Shown: piece after piece, positions 48,787 through 57,519 of the stretch
Position numbering within the stretch: position 1 is the first letter of the stretch
How the letters are laid out: each line of letters opens with the position of its first letter
NCBI GenBank assembly: GCA_964647905.1
Contig: CAZYJR010000005.1
Coordinates: 1-64,000, forward strand
Origin: CAZYJR01 sp964647905
Lineage (GTDB): Bacteria > Desulfobacterota > DSM-4660 > Desulfatiglandales > HGW-15
Length of the DNA stretch: 64,000 nt
Direction: 5' to 3'
Notes under the pieces: model-generated
What the model was told of the DNA's origin: nothing
The model's input: the letters and a program-made list of their open reading frames with translations, nothing else
Database searches by the model: none
Program-made: the position numbers and the translations under genes

Positions 48787-49347
48787 TTAGTCGGATGAAC
48801 CCAAAAATACATGGACAGAGGGTTGTGTATCAAGCCGAAGGCAGATGTCCTTGGGGAGCTGGGAGCGGACCTTGCCGTTGAGGAGCAGGCCGAGCCCCAA
48901 TGGGCTCCCCCGGTGGAACAGGATCACATAGCCGTCCTCAACCGAGAGGGTGCTTGGTATCTCTTCACCTGAAAGCGGGCTCTCCAGCTCATCGGAGGTG
49001 AGCTCCAGCCGGGCGCGGGTGGCGTGAGACCCGAAGACCTGTATGAAGCGGGTGCTGGGCTTTATGTAGGGCCCTATCTTGTGAAAGGCAGGGATGCCCA
49101 CCACCGAGACCCTGAGCCCGAAGGCACCGCCCTCAAGGTGGGGGGACGCCCTCAGGATCCGCCAGCCCTTGCTCCTCTTGAAAAAGAGGTAGTGGCGGAA
49201 GAAGAATTCGGGGATGCCGAAGCGCTCCTCAAGGTACCCCAGCAGGCGCTCCCTTTCAGCGTTGCTTGCTGATGAGGGCCATGTAGAATCCCACTGAACC
49301 GACCCGGTGGGGATAGAATCGGATGGTTTTCTGTACCCGCCGGTCAT
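48787..49347 (-). CDS. PUA-like RNA-binding domain protein next to an rRNA methyltransferase
   Basis: 186 codons as drawn; the conserved part probably begins near residue 30 (ERERLLGYLEERFGIPEFFF) and continues with LRVSVVGIPAFHKIGPYIKP and VEDGYVILFHRGSPLGLGL, a PUA-like fold found with archaeal and bacterial RsmF-type methyltransferases. It overlaps the methyltransferase stop in another frame, so the first 30 codons may be spurious, though the ATG at 49347 does have GGAAAGG upstream. It probably helps target the methyltransferase to rRNA or tRNA. Confidence 0.65.
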   Translation of the reverse strand: MTGGYRKPSDSIPTGSVQWDSTWPSSASNAERERLLGYLEERFGIPEFFFRHYLFFKRSKGWRILRASPHLEGGAFGLRVSVVGIPAFHKIGPYIKPSTRFIQVFGSHATRARLELTSDELESPLSGEEIPSTLSVEDGYVILFHRGSPLGLGLLLNGKVRSQLPKDICLRLDTQPSVHVFLGSSD

Positions 49348-50162
49348 AGTCCTTTCCGTTCCATGAGGTCAGTCCGGGTTCTGCAGGGAGCCCGGGCTCG
49401 AGAGGCATGACCTCGGCCCGGCCTCGTTGTGTGAGGAGATGGTCCACCACGGCCTCGTTCTCCTCGGGCGCATAGGTGCAGGTGGAGTAGAGCATGAGGC
49501 CTCCCTGTTCCAGGAGCTCGAACCCCCTGAGCAGGATCCGCCTCTGGAGCTCCAGGAGGCGGTCGGGTGCCTCGGCCCATTCCCTGTCCAGACCCCCAGA
49601 GCGTATACTCCCCTCTCCCGAACAAGGGACATCGGCCAGAATGCGGTGGAAGCGCTGCCGCATGGGGAACTGCTGGGCCTGATAGGCGGTGATCACCGCA
49701 TTCAAGACCCCGAGCCTGGAGAGGTTGCTCGAAAGCGGGCTCTGCCTGGGCTGAGCGGGCTCGTTCGCCACCAGTAGACCCTGGTTTTCCATCAGGTCGG
49801 CCATGTGGGACGTCTTTCCGCCCGGGGCCGCACACATGTCCAGGACCAGGTCTCCGGGGGCGGGTGCCAGCAGCCCGGCGCACAGGCAAGAGGTCAAGGC
49901 CTGGTGGTGGATATCGCCCCTGAAATGCGCCGTCAGCTTACCGGGGCTTTCCAGTCCGGCGGCCGTGAATAACTCAGGATGGAGGGAATGGGATTGTTCG
50001 AGCCGAATTCCCAGGCGGGCGAGATCCGAGACCGCCCGCTCAGGGGGGCTTGATCCTGTTCACCCTAAGGTGGGCCGGTAGAGGCCCTTCAAGGGCCTCA
50101 CTGAAGTCCCGGTACTCGGGGATCACCCCTTGGTATCGCGAGAGCCACTCCCTTGTCCTCAT
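49256..50162 (-). pseudogene. RsmB/RsmF-type (cytosine-C5) RNA methyltransferase with frameshift at a C6 tract
   Basis: A 23S/16S rRNA or tRNA m5C methyltransferase. The N-terminus is MRTREWLSRYQGVIPEYRDF, then LRVNRIKPP and a stop; one base later the other frame continues ERAVSDLARLGIRLEQSHS, then HHQALTSCLCAGLLAPAPGD. The shift falls in or beside a run of six C (six G on the plus strand near 50045). The catalytic part is intact: SAM site LDMCAAPGGKT, motif IV LADVPCSGEGSI, motif VI LYSTCTYAPEENEA. It may be a real mutation, phase variation or a sequencing error. It starts 12 nt after the acyl-CoA dehydrogenase stop. Confidence 0.8.
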
Positions 50163-50173
50163 GAGAGGAGAGC

Positions 50174-51322
50174 CTAACCCTTCCGCCCGATAACGTGGTT
50201 GGCGATCACCTTTCGCTGGATCTCAGAGGTGCCCTCGTAGATGGTAAAGACCCGCGCGTCGCGGTAGTACCGCTCCACGGGAAACTCTTCAATATAGCCG
50301 TAACCGCCGTGGATCTGGGTTGCCTTGTATGCCGCGTCATTGGCGGACTCCGAGGCGAACAGCTTTGCCATGGATGCCGCTGCGCTTATGTCTTCCCCCC
50401 GGTCCCTCATGGCCGCGGCGTTCAAGGTCAGGAGGCGGGCCGCCTCTATCCTGGTCGCCATGTCAGCGATCATCCACCTCAGGCCCTGGAATTGGCTTAT
50501 GGGTCTTCCGAACTGGACCCGCTCCCTGGCATATTTGACCGCGACATCCAGACAGGCCTGGGCAAGACCCACGGACTGGGAGGCAATGCCTATGCGCCCG
50601 CCGTCCAGGGAAGCCATGGCGATCATGAACCCGTCGCCCTCCCTGCCAAGGAGGTTCTTCTTGGGCACCCGGCACTCCTCGAAGACCAACTCCACCGTAT
50701 CCGAACACCTGAGCCCCATCTTCTTCTCTTCCTTGCCCACTGAAAATCCCGGCGTCCCCTTTTCCACCACGAATGCGCTGATTCCCCTGTGCTTCTGCTC
50801 CTTGTCCGTGTATGCGGTCACCACGGTGACATCCGAGTGCTTGCCCGAGGTTATAAAGAGCTTGGTGCCCTCGAGTACGTAGTGGTCGCCGTCCAGGACC
50901 GCCTTGGTCTTCTGGCCGGCGGGGTCGGAGCCGGCCCCGGGCTCGGTCACCGCAAAGGATCCCAGCATTCTGCCGGCGGCCAAGGGTTTGAGATAGTGCT
51001 CCTTGAGGTAGTCCGAGCCGAAGAGGTAGATGGGGCCGCAGGCCACTGAATTGTGAACCGACATGATCACCGCTGTGGATGCGCAGGCATAGGCTATCTC
51101 CTGGAGCGCGAGCGAGTAGCTCACAGAGTCAACCCCTGCGCCGTTATACTCCGGCGGGACGTTCATCCCCATCAAGCCCAGCTCTCCCATCTGCTCCAGT
51201 ATGTCCCGCGGAAACTCTCCGGTCCTGTCCCTCTCAGCGGCCCCGGGCATGACCACCTCCCGGGCGAAGTCCCGGACCATGGCCTGTATCATCTTTTGCT
51301 CTTCGGTAAGCTGGTACCCCAT
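50174..51322 (-). CDS. Acyl-CoA dehydrogenase (short-chain type)
   Basis: A 382-aa FAD enzyme that oxidises acyl-CoA to enoyl-CoA and passes electrons to ETF. Markers: AVTEPGAGSDPAGQKTKA (FAD site), LFITSGKHSDVTVV, QIHGGYGYIEEFPVERYYRDAR, and catalytic Glu in YEGTSEIQRKVIANHVIG. The start at 51322 has GGGAGGG upstream. In this operon it is the more likely butyryl- or isobutyryl-CoA dehydrogenase; no etfAB is nearby. Confidence 0.93.
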   Translation of the reverse strand: MGYQLTEEQKMIQAMVRDFAREVVMPGAAERDRTGEFPRDILEQMGELGLMGMNVPPEYNGAGVDSVSYSLALQEIAYACASTAVIMSVHNSVACGPIYLFGSDYLKEHYLKPLAAGRMLGSFAVTEPGAGSDPAGQKTKAVLDGDHYVLEGTKLFITSGKHSDVTVVTAYTDKEQKHRGISAFVVEKGTPGFSVGKEEKKMGLRCSDTVELVFEECRVPKKNLLGREGDGFMIAMASLDGGRIGIASQSVGLAQACLDVAVKYARERVQFGRPISQFQGLRWMIADMATRIEAARLLTLNAAAMRDRGEDISAAASMAKLFASESANDAAYKATQIHGGYGYIEEFPVERYYRDARVFTIYEGTSEIQRKVIANHVIGRKG

Positions 51323-51378
51323 GCGGGCCCTCCCTTCCATGCGCACTTGCGGAGCGGCCGGGGCCCCCCGGAAGCCCC

Positions 51379-51921
51379 TTAGGGTGTATAGAGCACAACC
51401 ACCAGCTCGGCCTTGCCGGCGCTCAGGTTGCGGAGCTTGTGGACGATGTTGGAGTTGAAATGAATAGACTGGTTCGGTCCCAGGACGTTTCGGTTCTCGC
51501 CAACCATCACTTCGATCCTGCCCTTGAGCACATAAATGAACTCCTCGCCCAGGTGCTGGTAGCTCACTCCCTTGTGATCCGATTTGGGATCTATGAACAC
51601 CCTAAAGGCCTTCAAGTGCTTGTCCCGGGCCTCGGGGGTGAGGTTCTCGTAGGCGTAAGCCTCGGTCCGTTTCTGATAGTCCTGGTCCTTGCGGCGTCCC
51701 TCCTCCTTCTCCTCCCGGAGGAGGAGGCTGGAGTCTATTCCCAGGGCCCGCGAGATCCGGAGAATCACCGCCACCGGTGGGATGGCTTCGCCCTTCTCTA
51801 TCTGTGATATGTATTCCTTGGAAAGGCCTGTCTCGTTGGCCAGATCCTTGAGGCTGAGCTTTCGCTCCCGCCTCAGCTTCATGACCCGCTTCCCGAAAGG
51901 CTGTTTCTTGCGGACCGCCAT
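51379..51921 (-). CDS. XRE-family regulator with cupin domain
   Basis: A 180-aa regulator: helix-turn-helix at residues 9-63 (KLSLKDLANETGLSKEYISQIEKGEAIPP) and C-terminal cupin at 110-178 (YQHLGEEFIYVLKGRIEVMVGENRNVLGPNQSIHFNSNIVHKLRN). In this architecture the cupin binds a small metabolite, here probably an acid or acyl-CoA of the operon. It lies inside the operon, between the dehydrogenase and the mutase genes. The 60 nt before its ATG are markedly AT-rich (AGTTAAAGTAAATTATTATT on the minus strand) and may hold a promoter or its own operator. Confidence 0.88.
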   Translation of the reverse strand: MAVRKKQPFGKRVMKLRRERKLSLKDLANETGLSKEYISQIEKGEAIPPVAVILRISRALGIDSSLLLREEKEEGRRKDQDYQKRTEAYAYENLTPEARDKHLKAFRVFIDPKSDHKGVSYQHLGEEFIYVLKGRIEVMVGENRNVLGPNQSIHFNSNIVHKLRNLSAGKAELVVVLYTP

Positions 51922-51983
51922 GACTCACCCCTAAAATAATAATTTACTTTAACTAACAGCTATATCTCTTTGAATATCGAGAT

Positions 51984-52205
51984 TTATTCTGTGTTTCTCA
52001 TTGTCTTGACAATCTGTATGACCAGGCCGGCCACCAGGACCGCGCTTATGAGGATGATCAGATTGGAGGCAAAGAAGGTCATCACGAAATGGAATGGGTC
52101 CTTGAGCTGGTACGCGCACACCAGGATATATACCCCGAAGAGGAGAAAGAAGAGGCCGGCTGCCAGTAAGAACGATTGCCTCACCCACCATAGAACAGGA
52201 GCCAT
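51984..52205 (-). CDS. Small two-helix membrane protein
   Basis: A 73-aa protein, MAPVLWWVRQSFLLAAGLFF onward, with two strongly hydrophobic segments (about 9-32 and 42-66) joined by a short loop, ending in a polar KTMRNTE. An AAGGAAAAGGCGGGG ribosome-site region precedes the ATG, and it lies 27 nt after the meaB stop on the same strand. No family recognised. Its place in the operon suggests a membrane role linked to acid uptake or electron transfer, which is a guess. Confidence 0.6.
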   Translation of the reverse strand: MAPVLWWVRQSFLLAAGLFFLLFGVYILVCAYQLKDPFHFVMTFFASNLIILISAVLVAGLVIQIVKTMRNTE

Positions 52206-52232
52206 GCGCCCCGCCTTTTCCTTGGTTTGATC

Positions 52233-53222
52233 TCAGGCTTCCTTTTCATCCCAGACTATCTTGGGGAATACCAATTGGTCGGAGGCCGTGTAGGGATCCA
52301 CTTTGCCCGCTACGATTTCATCAACCGCCGTGTCGAACTCACCGGTGGAGGTAATGCGGTCCACCACGGTCTGGAGGAGCCGGCTCTTTACCATCTCGGC
52401 CAGCTCCTCCTGCACCTTGTCTTTGCGCGAGCGGAACTTGAGCTCGCCGTAAACCCCGCGCAGGTACTCGGCATGCTTGTCGATCTCGTCCAGCAGCTCG
52501 GTGACCCCGCGGTCAAAAGCAACCTCGGCCTTGAGTATCGGGGGCTTCCAGATACCGTCCTCGTACTTCTTCCGATCCATGTCGATCATGAGCCTGAGGT
52601 CGCTCATGGTCTTGTCCGCCCCTTCCCTGTCCGCCTTGTTGATCACGAAGATATCCCCCACCTCAAGGATGCCGGCCTTTATTGCCTGTATGTCGTCCCC
52701 CATGCCGGGGATCACGCATATCACCGTGGTATGGGCGCTTCTTACCACGTCCACCTCGTCCTGTCCTACGCCCACGGTCTCCACTATGATGTAGTCCTTG
52801 CCCATGGCGTCCAGGACGTCAATGGCGCTCCTGGTGGACTGGGTCAGCCCGCCGAAGTGCCCCCGGGTTGCAAGGGACCGTATAAAGACTCCCTGGTCCA
52901 TGCTGTGTCGCTGCATCCTGACCCGGTCGCCCAGTATGGCCCCCCCGCTGAACGGGCTGGTGGGGTCCACGGCCAGGACGCCCACGGTCTTCCCCCGCTC
53001 CCTCAGGTGCCCTATCATCTGGTCCACCAGGGTGCTCTTCCCCACCCCGGGCGCACCCGTGATCCCCAGGACATAGGCCTTGCCCGTGTGGGGGTAAAGG
53101 GCCTTCAGCACCTCCCTGACCTGGGGCAGTCCGTCGTCAATGTCTCGGATCAACCTGGCCACCGTACGAACGTCTCCTGAAACCGCTTTTTCCACTATCT
53201 CTTCGGTCGACGGCATCCTCAT
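52233..53222 (-). CDS. meaB: MeaB/ArgK-type G3E GTPase, B12-mutase chaperone
   Basis: A 329-aa GTPase that loads and repairs adenosylcobalamin on acyl-CoA mutases. Motifs: P-loop GITGAPGVGKST, DPTSPFSGGAILGDRVRM, Walker B ETVGVGQDEVDV, and guanine-specificity NKADREGADKT. Its ATG directly abuts the stop of the mutase small subunit, which fits a dedicated chaperone. Confidence 0.94.
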   Translation of the reverse strand: MRMPSTEEIVEKAVSGDVRTVARLIRDIDDGLPQVREVLKALYPHTGKAYVLGITGAPGVGKSTLVDQMIGHLRERGKTVGVLAVDPTSPFSGGAILGDRVRMQRHSMDQGVFIRSLATRGHFGGLTQSTRSAIDVLDAMGKDYIIVETVGVGQDEVDVVRSAHTTVICVIPGMGDDIQAIKAGILEVGDIFVINKADREGADKTMSDLRLMIDMDRKKYEDGIWKPPILKAEVAFDRGVTELLDEIDKHAEYLRGVYGELKFRSRKDKVQEELAEMVKSRLLQTVVDRITSTGEFDTAVDEIVAGKVDPYTASDQLVFPKIVWDEKEA

Positions 53223-53633
53223 TCAATCTCCCTTGGGTTTGACGTTCTCGCGGACCCACCCCACGATGCGATCGAGCGGGGTCCCGGGCGTGAAGACCTC
53301 CTTTATGCCGGCCGTCTTGAGCCTTGGGATGTCCTCTTCGGGAATGATGCCCCCGCCTATAACCACGATGTCCTCCGAGCCGCGGTCCTCCAGCCCCTTT
53401 ACAACCTCCGGGAACAGGTGCATGTGTGCCCCTGCAAGGCTCGAAAGACCGATCATATCCACGTCCTCCTGGATCGCCGCCTGGACTATCTCCTCCGGGC
53501 TCTGGTGAAGGCCGCTGTAGATCACCTCGAAGCCGGCGTCCCTGAAGGCCCGCGCAATAATCCGGGCACCCCGGTCGTGGCCGTCCAAGCCCGGTTTCGC
53601 CACCATGACCCTGAGCCTCCGATTCCGCTCCAT
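53223..53633 (-). CDS. B12-binding small subunit of acyl-CoA mutase
   Basis: A 136-aa cobalamin-binding subunit. It has the base-off motif DGHDRG (in AKPGLDGHDRGARIIARAF), GLHQSPEEIVQAA, SSLAGAH and VIGGGIIPEEDI. It pairs with the 561-aa catalytic subunit 50 nt upstream. The split arrangement is shared by IcmA/IcmB, HcmA/HcmB and archaeal-type methylmalonyl-CoA mutases. Confidence 0.93.
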   Translation of the reverse strand: MERNRRLRVMVAKPGLDGHDRGARIIARAFRDAGFEVIYSGLHQSPEEIVQAAIQEDVDMIGLSSLAGAHMHLFPEVVKGLEDRGSEDIVVIGGGIIPEEDIPRLKTAGIKEVFTPGTPLDRIVGWVRENVKPKGD

Positions 53634-53683
53634 CAGCCCCTCCCCTTGAAATTATCACCTGAACCGAGCGCTTCAGGTGCCGA

Positions 53684-55369
53684 TCAGTATATCCCGGGGT
53701 CCCGATACTCCCCGAAGACCTTCCTGAATACGTCGCACATCTCCTGGAGGCTGGCGTGGGCCTTGGCCGAGTCGATGATGGCCTCCATCACGTTCTCCCC
53801 CTTCACGCAGGCCTCCTCCAGCCGCACCAGGCACGTCCGGGTCCTCGCCTGATCCCGGTCGCTCTTGACCCTGTAAGTGCGTTCCATCTGGAGTCGCTCC
53901 AGCTCCTCGTCTATCTGGAGGACCTCCACAGGGAGGGTCTCCTCGGTTATATACTTGTTCATCCCCACCACCGTCTTCTCTTTTCTATCCACCTGCTGCT
54001 GGTAGTGGTAGGCGGCGTCTGCGATCTCCTGCTGGGGGAAGTTCTTTTCAATGGCCGCAAGCATGCCGCCCATTTCGTCTATCTTCTGTATGAGGCTGAA
54101 CGCCTCGTCCTCCACCCGGTCGGTCAATGACTCCACCATGTACGACCCTCCCAGGGGATCGATGGAATTGGCCGCTCCTGACTCCTCGGCTATGATCTGC
54201 TGGGTGCGCAGAGCGATGGTCGCCGCCTCCTCCGTGGGGATGGCAAGGACCTCGTCCAGGGAGTTGGTGTGAAGCGACTGGGTTCCTCCCATCACCGCCG
54301 CCAGGGCCTCATAGGCCGTCCTCACTATGTTGTTGTACGGCTGCTGCGCCGTGAGCGAGCATCCCGCGGTCTGGGTGTGGAACCTGAGCCACCAGGAGCG
54401 GGGGTTCTTGGCGGCGAATCGCTCCCTCATGATCCGGGCCCACATGCGTCTGGCCGCCCTGAACTTGGCCACTTCCTCAAAAAAGTCCATGTGGGAGTTG
54501 AAAAAAAACGAGAACCTAGGGGCGAAATCGTCCGCGTCCAGCCCCCGCTCCCTGGCCGCCTCCACGTAAGCTATCCCGTCGGCGAGGGTAAAGGCCAGCT
54601 CCTGGACCGCGGTGGAGCCCGCCTCCCGTATGTGGTACCCGCTTATGCTGATGGTATTCCAGCGGGGGACCTGCTTGGTTCCGAACTCCACCGTGTCGGT
54701 GATCAGCCTCATGGAAGGCTTTGGGGGGCACATGAACGTCTTCTGAGCGATGAACTCCTTCAGCATGTCGTTCTGGATGGTGCCGCCCAGCTTCTCCCTG
54801 GGGATGCCCCGGTTCTCGGCCATGGCTATATACATGCCCCAGATCACCGGGGCCGGGGGATTGATGGTCATGGAGGTGGTGATCTCTTCAATGGGCAGCC
54901 CCTCGAAGAGCTCCTCCATGTCCACCAGGGTGTCGATGGCCACCCCGCACCGACCGCACTCTCCCCTGGCGCGGGGCGAGTCCGTGTCGTAGCCCATCAG
55001 TGTTGGCATGTCAAAGGCGGTGGAAAGCCCGGTCTGACCGGCGGCCACCAGGTGATGAAAGCGCCTGTTGGTGTCCTTGGCCGTGCCCAGCCCGGCGAAC
55101 ATCCGCATGGTCCAGAGACGGCCCCTGTACATGGAAGGCTGAACGCCCCGGGTGAAGGGATACTGCCCGGGAGCGCCGATATCCCGGGCAAAGTCCTGCT
55201 CGCGCACATGGTCGGGGGTGTAGATGCGCCGGATCTCCATGTCCGATACCGTGGAGAACCGCTCCAGCCGCTCCGGGTGCTTCCGGAAGACCCCGTTCAG
55301 CTCCCTCTGCCAACGGTCATAGAGCTCCCGGAGCTCCTCTAGCATCTCGCGGTTGTACGTCAAGGCCAT
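53684..55369 (-). CDS. B12-dependent acyl-CoA mutase catalytic subunit, isobutyryl-CoA mutase-like
   Basis: A 561-aa TIM-barrel subunit of the methylmalonyl-CoA mutase family (FHTQTAGCSLTAQQPYNNIVR, and SGAANSIDPLGGSYMVE near the C-terminus). His246 in ISGYHIREAG matches catalytic His244. The residues that choose the substrate are Phe91 (TMRMFAGLG) and Gln209 (FIAQKTF), 118 apart like Tyr89/Arg207 of methylmalonyl-CoA mutase, Phe80/Gln198 of isobutyryl-CoA mutase and Ile90/Gln208 of 2-hydroxyisobutyryl-CoA mutase. The F/Q pair points to isobutyryl-CoA to butyryl-CoA conversion. Automatic annotation would call it methylmalonyl-CoA mutase. The start has AAGGGGGGAT. Confidence 0.9.
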   Translation of the reverse strand: MALTYNREMLEELRELYDRWQRELNGVFRKHPERLERFSTVSDMEIRRIYTPDHVREQDFARDIGAPGQYPFTRGVQPSMYRGRLWTMRMFAGLGTAKDTNRRFHHLVAAGQTGLSTAFDMPTLMGYDTDSPRARGECGRCGVAIDTLVDMEELFEGLPIEEITTSMTINPPAPVIWGMYIAMAENRGIPREKLGGTIQNDMLKEFIAQKTFMCPPKPSMRLITDTVEFGTKQVPRWNTISISGYHIREAGSTAVQELAFTLADGIAYVEAARERGLDADDFAPRFSFFFNSHMDFFEEVAKFRAARRMWARIMRERFAAKNPRSWWLRFHTQTAGCSLTAQQPYNNIVRTAYEALAAVMGGTQSLHTNSLDEVLAIPTEEAATIALRTQQIIAEESGAANSIDPLGGSYMVESLTDRVEDEAFSLIQKIDEMGGMLAAIEKNFPQQEIADAAYHYQQQVDRKEKTVVGMNKYITEETLPVEVLQIDEELERLQMERTYRVKSDRDQARTRTCLVRLEEACVKGENVMEAIIDSAKAHASLQEMCDVFRKVFGEYRDPGIY

Positions 55370-55426
55370 AGGATCCCCCCTTTGGTCCAGGGCGTAAATC
55401 CAGCCGCCACACGCGCCCGACCTCCC

Positions 55427-56578
55427 CTAGAGCTTCCCCAGCAAGGAGCCGGCAATGGTGTTCTTCTGGATTTCCCTGGTCCCTTCATAGATCTCCATTA
55501 TCTTGGCGTCACGGTAGAACCGCTCCACATCGTACTCCAGCATGTAGCCGTAGCCGCCGTGGAGCTGAATGGCCTCGTCAGCAACCTCCACGGCCGCCCG
55601 GGCCGCATACATCTTGGCCATGGAGGTCAGCTTGGGATCAATGCGTCCCTGGTCGTAGTTCCAGGCCGCCTTGTATACCAGGAGCCTGGCTGTCTCTATC
55701 TTGGTGGCCATGTCCGCCAGCTTGTGCTGGGTGACCTGGAACTCGGCTATCTTCTTGCCGAACTGCTTCCTCTCCTTGGTGTAGGCGAGCGCCCGTTCAA
55801 AGGCGCCCTGGGCTATGCCCAGGGCCTGGGCCGCGATCTCGATCCGGCTCTCATCAAAGAATTCCAGGACATGATAAAAGCCCCGGTTCTTCTCCCCCAC
55901 CAGGTTGGAGACGGGCACCCGCACCTCGTTGAAGGAAAGCTCACCCGTGGAGGTCATCTTGATCCCCATCTTCTCCCCCACGTCCGAGTCCGTGAATCCG
56001 GAGGTGCCCCGCTCCACGATTATGACCGACTGCCCCCGGTAGGTGGGCGAGGCATCGGGGTCGGTCTGGCAGAGCACGGTCACATAGTCGCCTATGGTGC
56101 CGTTGGTGATAAAGGTCTTGGTGCCGTTCACCACCCACTCGTCCCCGTCCGTGACAGCGGTGGTATTCATGGCGGTTATGTCGCTCCCGTGGTCCGGCTC
56201 CGTAAAGCCCCCGCAGGAGATGGCCTTGCCTTCGGTCAAGGGGATCAGATACTTGGTCTTCTGCTCCTCGGTGCCGAAGCGCAGTATGATCTCAGAAGCG
56301 AAATCGGCAAGGCTGATCGCGATTCCCAGGCCGGAGTCCTGGCGGCAGAGCTCCTCGACCACCAGAGCGTTCTCCAGGATCCCGTAGTCCTGCCCTCCGT
56401 AGGCCTCGGGGAAGTGGATCCCGATGAAGCCCAGCTCGCATGCCTTTTTCCAAATCTCCCTGGGGAAAGTGTGGCCGCGCTCATGCTCCAAGGCCACCTC
56501 TCTGTCGAACTCACCCTTTGCAAAGTCCCTGGCGGCCGACCTGATCGCCTCCTGCTCCTTGCTCAGTTGAAAGTCCAT
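55427..56578 (-). CDS. Acyl-CoA dehydrogenase
   Basis: A 383-aa FAD enzyme, the second of the operon: GGFTEPDHGSDITAMNTTA, FITNGTIGDYVTVLCQT, AIQLHGGYGYMLEYDVERFYRDAK, and catalytic Glu in YEGTREIQKNTIAG. It differs from the first dehydrogenase (Arg after EGT, another substrate loop), so the two probably act on different acyl-CoAs or in different directions. It starts 18 nt after the hydratase stop. Confidence 0.93.
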   Translation of the reverse strand: MDFQLSKEQEAIRSAARDFAKGEFDREVALEHERGHTFPREIWKKACELGFIGIHFPEAYGGQDYGILENALVVEELCRQDSGLGIAISLADFASEIILRFGTEEQKTKYLIPLTEGKAISCGGFTEPDHGSDITAMNTTAVTDGDEWVVNGTKTFITNGTIGDYVTVLCQTDPDASPTYRGQSVIIVERGTSGFTDSDVGEKMGIKMTSTGELSFNEVRVPVSNLVGEKNRGFYHVLEFFDESRIEIAAQALGIAQGAFERALAYTKERKQFGKKIAEFQVTQHKLADMATKIETARLLVYKAAWNYDQGRIDPKLTSMAKMYAARAAVEVADEAIQLHGGYGYMLEYDVERFYRDAKIMEIYEGTREIQKNTIAGSLLGKL

Positions 56579-56596
56579 ACCCGGCCCCCCTCTTTC

Positions 56597-57385
56597 CTAG
56601 AAGCGCTCCCCCTTGAACTCGGGTTTTTTCTTCTCCAAGAAGGCGGACATACCCTCACGGGAGTCCGGGCTGGCCATGCAGAGCCCGAACTGGTCCGCTT
56701 CCATGAAGCAGCCGTCGCGCAGATCAACGTCGTATCCTCGCTCAATGGTATCCTTTATCGCCCTGAGCGAGACCTTGCCGAAGCCCGCCATTTTCTTTGC
56801 CGCCTTCATAGTCTCCTCCCAGAGCTCCTCGGGCTGGAAGACCCGATTCACCATGCCTATCGCCTTGGCCTCTTCAGCCCCGATCATGGCCCCTGTCAGA
56901 CAGAGCTCCTTGGCCATCGCCTTCCCCACCAGCCGGCTAAGCCTTTGGGTCCCGCCGAAGCCCGGCATGATCCCGAGGGTCACCTCGGGCTGCCCGAACT
57001 TGGCCTTTGCCGAGGCATAGATGAAATCACAGGCCATTGCGAGCTCCGCGCCTCCGCCCAGGGCGAAGCCGTTGACACAGGCTATGACGGGTATGGGCAG
57101 CCGCTCCAAGCGGAACAGGAGGTCCTGTCCGGCCCGGGAAAACCCGCGGCCCTCGAGCGGAGAGAGGTTCACCATGTGGGATATGTCCGCACCGGCGACA
57201 AAGGCCTTCTCCCCTTCCCCTGTCAAGACCAGCACCTTTATGGAGGAATCGGCTTCCACCTCGTCCAGCGCGGCGTTGGCTTCTCTGATGACATCGGCGT
57301 TTATCGCGTTGAGCGCCTTGGGCCGATTGAACTTGATCACCCCCACGGCCTCGTCTTTAGTAAAGACGATGTTTTCGTAACTCAT
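56597..57385 (-). CDS. Enoyl-CoA hydratase (crotonase)
   Basis: A 262-aa crotonase that hydrates trans-2-enoyl-CoA. It has the oxyanion-hole segments AFVAGADISHM and NGFALGGGAELAMACDF, the first catalytic Glu in GQPEVTLGIMPGFGGTQRLSR, and the C-terminal FLEKKKPEFKGE seen in crotonases of anaerobes. Start at 57385 with AAAGGGAT upstream; the frame is open 10 codons further without need. Confidence 0.93.
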   Translation of the reverse strand: MSYENIVFTKDEAVGVIKFNRPKALNAINADVIREANAALDEVEADSSIKVLVLTGEGEKAFVAGADISHMVNLSPLEGRGFSRAGQDLLFRLERLPIPVIACVNGFALGGGAELAMACDFIYASAKAKFGQPEVTLGIMPGFGGTQRLSRLVGKAMAKELCLTGAMIGAEEAKAIGMVNRVFQPEELWEETMKAAKKMAGFGKVSLRAIKDTIERGYDVDLRDGCFMEADQFGLCMASPDSREGMSAFLEKKKPEFKGERF

Positions 57386-57519
57386 TTCGTATCCCTTTCT
57401 TTGTCTGGTTAGCATGATAAGTCACGCTTTCCTGATCGAACGGGGACCAGGAGAAAACCGCCCTTTCAAGGGGACACGGCCTTTTCCCGCCCGGGAGTAA
57501 ACCGGCGAGGCGGGTCGGT

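Noticed and set aside
55382..57412. A 676-codon open frame on the plus strand
   Set aside because: It is antisense to the acyl-CoA dehydrogenase and enoyl-CoA hydratase genes, whose motifs are intact. Its Gly/His/Leu/Pro-rich, repeat-free sequence is typical of the mirror frame of GC-rich genes.
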